Below, piece after piece: positions 35,101 through 47,300 of a stretch of 64,000 nt of DNA. The stretch comes from Nyssa sinensis (taxonomy: Eukaryota > Streptophyta > Magnoliopsida > Cornales > Nyssaceae). The DNA lies in the NCBI GenBank assembly GCA_008638375.1, contig CM018038.1:14654515-14718514 (forward strand), in the 5' to 3' direction. Made by a program: the position numbers and the translations under genes. The notes under the pieces were generated by a model, which worked only from the letters and a program-made list of their open reading frames with translations, had not been told where the DNA came from and ran no database searches. The stretch's first letter is position 1, and each line of letters begins with the position of its first letter.

Positions 35101-38100
35101 TTTTCTTACAAGTCGAATTTGAATGAGGTTCTAACCGAATCGATCATTAGTCGAGCTCGAGTAGCTTGGTTCATTTTGCAACCCTATTCTCATGGCCCAA
35201 GACTTGAAACTCCAAAGAATTCCAAACTTGTTAATGGAGATTATTCTTCTTTTTCGATATTCTTCGGAATTCAAATGTGAAATATTGGGAGAATAAGAAG
35301 TTAGCACTGGAACTTGTAATTGTTTTTTATTACACTTGATTGTTGGAACTATGATTGAGTCTAGTGGTTATGGCGAGTTGATGGGTGCTTTATAGCCATC
35401 CTTCAGGCTTAGCTAATTATTATTATTTTTAAGTGCAGCAGGAAATGTGAGCTTTTTATCTCATGTCTGGTTTATCACCTGGACAACAATGAATAAATTG
35501 ATTGGCCACCCTTTGGATATGCGTAACTATGATATCCTATTGATGCCTAAAAGAAAGTGTCTACAGTGTATTAGGCCGGACAAGTAGGCATCTGTATACC
35601 TACAATTTGCTGTTGGAAAAATAAAAGGAGGCCTGAGTTCGATATATATTTATGGCTTGTCAAGATGATTAGAAAAAAAAATCTACATAGGAAAAGAAAG
35701 TGCACTGCGTGCCTGGTCTGGAACAATGCAATGATGGGCCGTGAAACAGTTTAACCTCTTATAATTTACCCATGTTAATTGAACTTGGGTGTGTCTACAT
35801 GTTGGTTTCGTCTAATGCTCAAATTTTAGGACAGGTGGGCAGTTCTAATTGTTTAACCGTACAATTTCCTTCTTTTGCACCCTAGGATAAACCTATGCCC
35901 ATATGTGACTGCATCTCCAGTGTGAAGATTTCACTCATTTTGAATTGGATTTGCGAAAAAGGAATATTTCATTATACCATTCTATAGAATATTCACTGGA
36001 CTGGAAAAATATTCCTTAACAAGATGCAAGGTCGACAGATATCCTTATTTACACACTTTCATGTTGTGTCCTATGCAGGTGCTACACTCATTTTGAGGTG
36101 TCCATATAATATAATTATATGCTAAATAGAGTGTAAATCTGATCCTCAAGGTTTCAACACCTACTGCATATTTGTCTATGAGAATTTAGCTCTTTCCTCT
36201 ATAAGCGAATCATCTTGTTATTACTCATCACCAGTTGCATTTATATTCATAATGGTGACTTCAAATGTAGATAAATGTTGCTTAGCGGATCACTATTTTG
36301 CAGGAGTTACATGCTAGAAACTTGCAGAATGAAAAGCTCTCTGACGATGACATTCCCAGTGCTCCTCTATTTCGTGGTTCTGCTGGGGAAATCACACAAG
36401 ATACTGAGAAAATTCCAACCTCTAGAGCACATTACACACCCAGTGTAGCAGATTCACAAGGTTTTTCAGTTAGAAATAAGCTAAATACTTCAAAAAGCAT
36501 ATCTCCTGTGGTTAATCCACAGGATAATGCTGGACAGAAGATACCTGATCAGTCCGTGAGGTTTGTATAATTATTTTGCTCTTCTGTTTTGCAGAAAGCT
36601 TATGCAATGAAATTTACATCGGGAGGCATATTAGCATCCCTTGAGAAACATGTTTGTTCATATTGTTGTAATTTGGGATGTAGATATTACCTTATTTTTG
36701 TTTCATAGGACTGCAGCTGGTGTAGAAAGTGGTGCGCCCTCAAGTTCATTTCCAGCTCGCCTCCCCATATTTCATGCAAGGTATTACTTACTAACACTGT
36801 AGATGAAAATCGGCTGAAATCTTAGCAATTTGCATATGGAATTGATTATTTTATCATTTTCATTACCGATACTTGCTTTGTTTGTTAATTCAGTGCTCAA
36901 GGGCCATGGCATGCTGTGATTGCATATGATGCATGTGTTCGTCTTTGCCTTCATGCTTGGGCGAAGCAATGCATGGAAGCGCCCATGTTTTTAGAAAATG
37001 AATGTGCTCTGTTGCGGAATGCATTTGGGTGAGTTTATTTCTCTTGTCCTTGTTTTTCACAAAGTCATCATTTTAATTAGGCTTTCTCTTGCATTTTCTA
37101 ACGATGTATGGAAACAAGATATTACTTGGTCTATAAGAGAACATCACAATGACATGGATGGTTAATATTCCTGTACCCATTGATGAATGAAACTACTATT
37201 TGGAGAGTAACTCGACAGAATTAAAAGATAATGATTTCATTAAGCTGGCAGTAGGAAAGTAAATTCCAATAAGAATTGGAGGAACAGTTAATTAAAGTTT
37301 TTTTTAAAAAAAAAAAATAGTGCAAGTATTTATTGTTAAGTATGATAGAGATTGTCTCTCGATTTTAGATTTATTGTTTATATCCCTTTCTATCTCCCTC
37401 TACAAATGTCACCCCTAGCTTAATGTTGCACCAATTTGTGTATCATATTTTACTGGTGCTCCATTAGTCATCGTCGGAAGTTCTACAACATCTTTATCAG
37501 CGCCTTTTTTAACTTTTTAAATGTATCCATTTTTTCTCTGGGGTGGGGGTGGGGTTGTGCACATAGACTTGCCCCCAACACACCCCATCTCTTTCCCACC
37601 AAACATAGGGCCCTGTGTTTTTTTTTTTCAATGCATCAGCTGTAGAGTTTTTATAGTTCCTGCTCTACATAATAGTTTTCAGTCCTTCTGATTATAAGTT
37701 TACACTTTCAACTTATTTGGGTACATCCTGTGCAAGCTTAAACTCAGCTGCTTATATTCCACTTTTACAAGGCTAGATGGATCACTGCAAACAGTTAGAA
37801 TTTGAGTACTATGAAAGTGAAAATATTTAGGGAAGTTTGAAACTGATGAAGAAATTTGAATTCAGAAGCTGAGAGTTGTTTTTCAACCTAAATATATCAG
37901 GATTTAAATTTTTTGAAGGTTATACTAATCGAATAGGGGGAAAGTTGTTAAGGTTCATGGATGCATGGTAAAGTTTCAAATGTTTTCAACATATTTCAGC
38001 AGCATAGTACTAAATTTAGAATGCTCAAGTATTTGTTTTGTGTGTGCTTGCACGTCGTGTGTGTGCCCTAAACAAGTATGACTGTTTTCTCATTAGTGTA

Positions 38101-41100
38101 TTGTTGAAAACAATGAAGCACGGACACTCTATTTTGGCTCATGTGTCTATGTCGGACACATGTTGGATACCGACACTCTCGAACACTTCTCGGACATGTG
38201 TCAGACACTTGAATCATGGATGTTGATGATTAAATGAAAAAATTATTTAATTGTTATTTAGTGGCTTTGTTATTTTAATATCTTAATAATATATTTTTGA
38301 TTTGTCTGTTTTTATGCCAATTTTAATTCAAATAATATTAAGTTTTTATTATATTGTCATATGAAAAAATATAAAAAATTTATATATATTCAACATGTTC
38401 CTGATGTGTCCATGTCTTACTTTTTTGAGAAATAATGTATCTGCATGTCCGTGTCGTGTGGTATCAATGTCTTGTGTCCGTATCTGTGCATCTTAGGTTG
38501 AAAATATACATATTCAGAAGACATTGTCTTTAAGCCTAAAAACTGTAAAACAAATATCAACTTTGTTTTGAGATGTCCCACTAGTTTACTCCAATCTTCA
38601 AATTCCTGTCTGTGGACTACAGTTTGCAAAATGTGCTATTACAATCAGAGGAGGAACTATTAGTGAAGCACTCTTCAGAAGTTGCTAGCGAGGGATCTGC
38701 CCCAAAACTTAAGAAAATGGTTGGGAAGATGAAGGTGCAAGGTAGTGTTTCATTTCCAGAGTGGACATTCTGACTGGTCAAGCAGTTGGTATTTGGTAAT
38801 GAGACTGCCCTGAAGTTTTGTTGATTGTGCAGTTCGGAAGGTGAAAATGGCTCTGGACCCACCTACAGGCTGCAGTTTTTGCATCATAAGGGCACCAAAG
38901 ATAAAATTGCAATCTGTTCGATCTTACTTCTCCAATTTACTGTCAACATTCTCCTCTGGATGGCAAGGAGCGAGGAAAATCCGTTCGATACCTCATTTAC
39001 CTGCAAATGGTTCTTTTTCACGTCAAAGCTTGGCATACGTGCAGGCCAGTGCTCAGTATGTAAAACAAGTCTCTGGACTACTGAAAATTGGTGTGACAAC
39101 TCTGCGTAGTAGTTCATCATCTTATGAAGTGCAAGGTATGTGGACTGGGCTTTAATGGGAATTTTACAGCTTTTAATATCTATTATACACAGCTATTAGC
39201 CATCCAAACCGTGTTCGCCGAAGATTTGAGCTCGCCTTCTTTTTGAGAAGATCAAATACCACGTACGACAAGTTTATTTATTCCAACCCTTTTTAGTTGT
39301 AGGCACTGGAGTTCCCATGGTTCTTTGAAGCCGTTTGTAGCCCATCTTCATAAAGTGACATTCTTAGATGATAAATAGGCATATGATGATGGAATCAATG
39401 GATCATTCATAAGCTGGTCCCATGTATCCAACTGTTTGCTGTTTGGATTGCTACATGATAAGCCCATTGAGTGGCTAATTACTACATATAACTGCACATT
39501 ACTATGCAACTCTAATTTAAAATTAATTCTTTTAAATGTCATCAGACACATACTCTTGTTTGTTACGACTGAAAAGCTCAATCGAAGAGGATGCCATTCG
39601 AATGCAACCTGGATCCAGTGAAACCCATGTATTGTATGTACTCTTGCCATTCTTCATCTTCTTTTATTTATTTATTTTGATCAGCATCTGGTTTTATTTA
39701 TTAAGCTGCTTGAGGAAGGTATTGACAACTTTACAGCTTTCCAGATAGCCTAGGAGATGATCTGATTGTTGAAGTCCAGGATTCCAAGGGGACGCAATAT
39801 GGTCATGTGCTTGCTCAAGTGGCTACTATTGCCGAAGATCCAGTGAAGTTCTCTAAATCCTTACATTAGTTTTACAGATCAGTTGCTAGTGATGGTTGTT
39901 ATGGAGTGAGTCTTATATTAAAGATAACTGCAGGGTGACAAACTACGCTGGTGGTCTATTTATCGTGAACCAGAGCATGAGCTTGTTGGCAGAGTACAGC
40001 TCTATATAAATTATTCCACAACTTTAGAGGAGAACAGTCATCTTAAGGTGAGTTACCATATACTCTATATAAAGTAGCATTTAACTAAATCATCTATCTT
40101 CTAAATAAAAGTTATTTTATCAGCTGTTGAAATATAATTAAATCAAAGTTTGATATAATTGTCTCAGACATCCACAGACCTTTGATAGTTGGATCCTCTA
40201 GTTATGCCCTTCTAAGCATGGCACAAGGTGGTTGTGTTCCATATTAGATGGCTTAGGAATTAAGACGCACTCTTTAAAGAATGGAAGGGTTATCACGTGA
40301 CAACATTTTTAACAATTTGTTGAGGGCTTCTTTTATATATCCATTTTATCATATATATTGAATAGTTGGTTGAAAAATAGAATGGAGGACTTGGCTCAAC
40401 AGCACTGAGATATGCTGTGAATATGATGAGTATCAGTATTGCTTTAATTTTTAAATTTCTGAGTATTTGGTAACTTTTAGTTTTCATTACTGTCCATTTT
40501 TAATGGAAAGAAATATAGATCCATGGCATCATATTAAAATGCAGCCTAAAGATATGCATATATCCTTTTACTGATATTATTTTTATATCAGTTGTAGATT
40601 CCTTCCTAATAGTGTTTATAGTTTTTTGTTTATTCTTTGAACATGGAATAATCATTTTAAGATCTTTTATTGTTTGAATTTGGATATGTGGACTTCCCAT
40701 AATCTTGTCTTTGGAAGCAGTTTTATGATTTGAGCTGTTCTCTTTTGGGTCTTTAGTGTGGCTCCATCGCAGAAACCGTGGCATATGACCTGGTATTAGA
40801 AGTGGCAATGAAAATTCAGCATTTTCAACAAAGAAACTTATTGCTTAATGGCCCGTGGAAGTGGTTGCTGACAGAATTTTCATCGTACTATGGGGTTTCC
40901 GACTCATATACCAGGCTAAGGTACTGGGTTGTTGTTAGGCTGCATGTTTGCCTGAGTAGTTAAGCACTTAAGCTATGCAATACATCGCCTTGTTACTACA
41001 TCTCTGTTGCTTAGGCAGCAATTTCCTTTCATAATGATGCCTCTCTGATGCATTTTGTAGGTACCTTTCTTACGTCATGGATGTGGCTACACCTACGGCC

Positions 41101-44100
41101 GATTGTCTCATGCTGGTATATGATTTATTATTGCCTGTGGTTATGAGGGGCCATAGTAAGAGCACTTTGAGTCATCAGGAGGTACAACTCAAATTTTCAT
41201 TTCGAAATTGTTTTTATTATTAATATTACTATTATTATTAGTGTTTATATGCTGTATGGCACTCTACATCCTTAATCTTACAAGTTGCTTTTGTGCTATA
41301 CTGCCATGCTTCTTTAAAATAAATAAACAAATAGAAACTCCCTATTGGTTTTATGCCTCCTGACACTCTGCATGTTGGTATATGCTTCATTAGAACCGTA
41401 TCTTAGGAGAAATTGAGGATCAGGTTGAAAAGATTTTCTCTCTGGTTTTTGAGAACTACAAATCATTGGATGAATCAGCTCCATCTGGAATTATGGATGT
41501 TTTCATGCCTGCAACTGGGCTTGCAGCACCTGTGTTGGAGCCTGCTGTAAAACTATACACTCTTCTTTACGATATATTATCTCCTGAGACACAGAATAAA
41601 CTGTACAGCTATTTCCAGGTTCGCGTGACTGACATATGTGATGCTTTTTTATGTTTCTACACTTCCATTGTTTAAGTTGTGTATTGTCAGGTTGCTGCAA
41701 AAAAGAGATCAAGAAGGCACTTGTCCGAGACAGATGAGTTCATTGCTGGCAATAATGAAGGCATTTTGACGGATGCTGTTACTGTTTCTACTGCTTATCA
41801 GAAGATGAAATCCCTTTGTTTGAACATTAGAAATGAAATTTTCACTGATATAGAGATCCACAATCAACATATACTTCCCAGGTAAATTTTATCCTGTTCT
41901 TGTCATATGAAAGATAGTTTGAAGCTTGAGCAAAAGTTAATCTATCAATTCACATTATGGATTCTGATAGAAACTTCACCATCTTGGGGGCTTAAAATTA
42001 TATTTAAGTATTTTTTATCAGTTGATATACTTTAACCATTATTGGAAAGATTATTGTTGAAAGTCTATACCTCCTATTTATTAGAGTTCAATGTGATTTA
42101 TGGGATCGATGCAGTGAAAGAATTGTGTCATCATAAGGGTAAGAAATTAGTGTTGTATGCTAAAATTTATCATATAGTGGACCAATATTGTACTTCTAGA
42201 AGTTGGTTTGAAAACAAGAAGACATGCAATGTGTTGAGAGATTGATATATATTGTTGAAACTCTCTAATAGCTTAAGCTTTTGGAGCAATTGGTTGTCTA
42301 ACATGGTATCGGAGCTTTAGTTTTGAGAGGTCTTGGGTTCAAGTCTCTCCATTTGCATTTATTTCCCATTTAATTTGTGCAAAATTGCACTTTGTTTTGT
42401 TTCTTGTTTGTGTGTAGTTTGTGTCTCTTCACGTTCAAATTCAGGGTCGCACGTGAGGGGGACTGTTGAGAGTTTGATATACATTGTTGACCTATTCTCT
42501 AGCGGCTTAAAATTTTGGAGCAATTGGTTGTCTAATACAATCAATACTTAGTTGATCAATTACATTTTAATATTTGTTATATGAAATCAGTCCATAACAT
42601 TATGATTTTCTACTGAGTGTCAACATCTATATTGACGCATTAATTCATAAAGTGTAGACAAACTACATTTAAGTAAAATTCTTAGTGTTTCACTACAAGA
42701 AACCAAGTAGTTGTACTAGGATGACAGGATGTTTGCGTTGTATCACTATAACCAAGAGCACAAAATATCTTGGTTACAACTTCCAACTTTCTATTTCTAG
42801 TTTGGCTAGATTTCAGATCTGATCGCGTGTGCTACAATTTTCATGATCATTGGAGATCAGTAGATACTGGAGATAGTATTGGAAAATTCTGTTACCTTTG
42901 TGCGTATAGTTAGAAGCTGAGCACCCAAAACACAGGGCGAGAGTGGGAGAGGTAGCAATTGGCACAAGAGCGATGATTCTGAAAATATTCCTTGGCAAGA
43001 GTGCCTTGAAAGCATCTTTATACACGTGTGTGTATATATATATGTATATATATATATTTTGATAAGTTATACACGTATATTTTATAATTTTTTCCTTTGT
43101 TAAAATATCATATATTCAAATTAGATATTTTGAGTGATAAATAAGTAGAAACCTAATGGTAAGATTATGGCATCCTGGTGTTAAGTGGTGCTATCAATCT
43201 TTAAAATGTTGCAGGTTCAATTATTGTTACCCCAATTCCAAATAATTCCAATAGAACAACGGAAAGACGAAAATGTGGCTAGCCTGCATGTAATACAAGG
43301 TGTTGATCAGGTGCAATGCTATCTCATTATGGTATTCACATGAAGCAATAAGAAGTGTGCATCCAGGCAAAGATAACACATTATTGGTCTGCAGATTTTT
43401 TGATGAAATGATCCGTGAAATTACTGCTGATTCGCTCTAAATCTGCCAATCCATGATTTAGAGAGTATCTGTCCCCATAGTGGGATGGGTTAGGGCACTG
43501 AAGTCAAAAGAAAGCAGTAGTTTGATGATAACAGTTTTTTATTCCCTTAAAATGTAGCTTGCTAATTCTTCAATAACATAGATCACCAATATTTGAATCA
43601 ATAAGCTATGCAACAATGCATGCCTATCCAATATTGGGGCCTGATATGCCTTCCCATGAAAGCCAAACGGGACACTATGTTGAAGATATTGAAAAGAAAG
43701 CCTTGGGGTTAGAAGAAACCCTCTAAATATATTGTTTCCTATTTCCATAATGCCCTCAATGCAATATTCCAATGGTATATTCTGAGAAAATCTTTAGTAT
43801 AGTCTAACTGGCAAGTGCTATTTGCAATACAATTTTAATTGAGTTTTTGTTTATGTTGTTTTGGGTATCATGTTATACTGATATCGAGTGCAATTCTGAA
43901 TATAGTATTAGTTGCTAGTGACCCTTTTTTTTTTAATTCTGTTTGTCCTTGGGACACCTCGACGTCCAAGGTTGCTGTAAAGTCTCTTAAGTAGTTGTGA
44001 CAAAGACTGGGATTGGAGTTGGATCCCACGTTCAGCAGGACAGTGGGGTTTATGGGTACGGGGGACCCAAAAAAGAGGGGGAAAAATATTGATCGTTGTG

Positions 44101-44317
44101 CTTTTAGGCCCTCAACACGAGTCATGGATTTGATAAACTGGACCAGTGGAACAGTATTTGTGTTTTGAACCTCAAATAGTTAGGAAAGGCACAGCAAATC
44201 ATGAAAAATAACTTGTGGTTGTTTTTACTAGGATCTTATGTCTGATGCTCCGCTGATTATCCTTGATTCAATGTTTTTATGACTAAAAGATGCTTTTATG
44301 GTTGTTTCTTGCTCTCT

Positions 44318-44366
<49 letters not shown>

Positions 44367-47300
44367 CTTTCTTTTTTTTTTTTTGGGGGTAAAGAATAGG
44401 TTCGTCTTACAACATATGTAAAAACTTACAAGGGTGTTGTGCTTAGCATGATAGAGAGAAAAACACAGACACAATACAATAGGATCTTGCTTTTTACCAT
44501 TTACCTGTTGCTCACTTGCGTAGGTTTATGTGGTGGTTTGGTTAGTACTCTTATGCCAAACATCCAAAGTTCTAATATTTGTTGGATTTTATTTTTATTT
44601 TTTCTTTCTGCAGTTTTATAGACCTCCCGAATCTTTCCTCATCGATATATAGTGCAGAACTTTGCAGTAGATTACGTGCATTCCTTATTGCATGTCCTCC
44701 AACAGGCCCATCACCTCCTGTAGCAGAACTTGTCATTGCAACTGCAGATTTTCAAAGGGATCTTGCCAGCTGGAATATTAAGTATTATATTTGTCATGAT
44801 TCTGCTACTTGTTGCAAATGCTGTTACGTACCTTGCATGAGTCCCACTTACTTTATGTTCTTTTACAGTCCTGTCAAAGGTGGAGTTGATGCAAAAGAAT
44901 TGTTTCATTTGTATATTATCCTATGGATTCAAGATAAGCGCCTTGCTTTGCTCGAGTCATGCAAATTGGATAAGGTACATACTTAAGCAATGCCACTATA
45001 TATGTGGTTTCCTAAAATTCTATGTTTTATGCCTTGGTATATACAATTTTGAAAACTGGTAATTAGATTTTAGCAGCATGCCATCAAACTCCCAAACTCC
45101 AACTTCATGAACATGTCAAATTTCTGTTACATTCACATTTTTAACCCCCAAACGAAGGGGGGGTGCATATCGTATTGCGGGGATTGAAATTATTAACCTT
45201 GCATTTATTACTTAATTTTTAGCCGACTTTATCATATGCATATTTTGAGCCAATTGCATAGGATGTATAAACTGCCTATCATTTGTAACTTTTGGGGAAG
45301 CTTTGGTTGGGTTTTGCAGAACTGCTTGGACAAAGAGCCCACCAATCAATATCAATACACAAACACTACAGCTTCTTTTTCTTTCTTCTTTTTAACAAGT
45401 GGAATTTGTTTTGCCATCATTTTGAAGTATATTATGTTGAAAGAAGCTTAGGCATATTTTCCACCTTATATGAAATGTTGTATCATTTGTGGTTTATGCT
45501 TCGATGCTTGAACTTTCACTTGCAGGTTAAATGGTCAGGAGTCAGAACACAACAATCAACAACTCCCTTTGTTGATGATATGTATGACCGCTTGAAAGAA
45601 ACTTTGAATGATTATGAGGTCATCATCTGTCGCTGGCCAGAATACATTTTTGTTTTGGAAAATGTATGTGCCGATGGCTAATTTATCCATCAATCTTATT
45701 TTCTTGTCATGTTCTTTATTAAAACTTGATAATTTGCATGGTTATCTGTCGAACATTTAAAATTGATCAGCCATTTGGTTTTGGTGACCAATCTTACTCG
45801 CTTTATAACTAATATTTGAATTAGAAATTCCTTGCCAAACCACGTTAAATAGCAGCATGTTAGACAAAGACTTACCAAACCACACCAATCATCTTACCAT
45901 ACATAAATGTATCAAACTCCTCGAGTGTTTTACACTTTTTTGTATTCCAAAAATACCCTTTTGATTTTTTTTTTTGAGCCACACTTCCACTTATCAATAG
46001 TAAAGATATATCAAAAGATTCAAAACAAACTTAAAACATGTATTTACTTTAACCTTATGATAACTGAGCAATTAGATGTCTATATTTATCTTTGTCATTA
46101 CATTTGTTGTCTCTGTCTTTACTTTGACATTAATTCATAATTGTAAATATTATAATTGAAACTTGGCTACAGATAGTATACATATGAAACATGTATTAAT
46201 TCCATTTTAATAATCTTAATTACTTTTATAATTTTTTATAGCAAAACTGGCTTTATTCTTCATATATTATTATTTTACTTCATAATTAAAGAAACATGAT
46301 TTAGAAAAAGTAACACTAACTATGGACATTCATTTATTTAAAAAAACATATATTATTTGACAATATACAGGAATATAGAACCTGGTATCTAAGTTTTAAG
46401 TTATTCTAACAGCATTATTAATGTTGGGTCGTTTTTGCTATAAAGATATTATATTTTTTCCTTACAATGACAACTATTCCACGTGCAATGCACGTGCATT
46501 ATGACTAGTACCTTGAGATGTGGTTGGGTTCCGACATAAAGATCAAAGGATCTAATATTGGAGCAAGGAACACCTTGTTTTCATGGGAGAGATTAAGCTA
46601 CCCCAAAGTACAATTGTGTGGCCTTTTTTGCAATATATACTTGCAATGAATGCAAAAGGAAATAGAAAAGTAAAAGAAAAAGAAAGAGGATATGTGTTCT
46701 AATATGCTCTGATTAATCATGGACTGCTATTAATTATTTGCTATTCTGTAATTTAACAACTTGCATTATAACTTCAATTTTTTGGTTTTTCTTGGTTGTG
46801 CATCAATATAAAGGCCATAGCTGACATAGAAAAGGCAATTGTGGAGGCCTTGGACAAGCAATACGCAGATGTTTTGTCGCCATTGAAGGAAAACATGACA
46901 CCCAAGAAATTTGGCCTCAAATATGTCCAGAAGCTGGCAAAACGATCTGTATGCCCCTATGTGGTCCCTGATGAGGTCAGGTGTACTAGTTAAATTTGTT
47001 TATTCTTTTTCCATTTTTTAATGTTGATGTTCTTTTTGCCTAAAATTTGGTTTTGCTTTCAGCTGGGAATCCTACTGAATTCCATGAAGAGGATGCTTGA
47101 TATCCTGCGCCCCAAGATAGAGCATCAGTTGAGGTCATGGGGTTCTTGCATTCCTGATGGGGGAAACACGGCCCCTGGTGAGCGTCTCAGTGAAGTAACG
47201 GTGATGCTTAGGACCAAATTTAGAAATTACTTGCAAGTGGTTGTTGAGAAGCTTGCAGAAAATGTGAGTATCATTCCAAAAATCTCAGGCCTAACTTTGA

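Noticed and set aside
38825..39155. Alternative frames over exon 7
   Set aside because: Only the frame reading KVKMALDPPTGCSFC keeps phase with exons 6 and 8; the others are shadows.
42691..42702. CACTACAAGAAA motif in intron 14 as a CACTA transposon end
   Set aside because: It matches the usual CACTA terminus but no inverted partner or target duplication was found within the intron; a 12-base match alone is too little.
44283..44474. Minus-strand frame rich in Arg-Glu
   Set aside because: It is the translated (TC)n microsatellite in intron 14.
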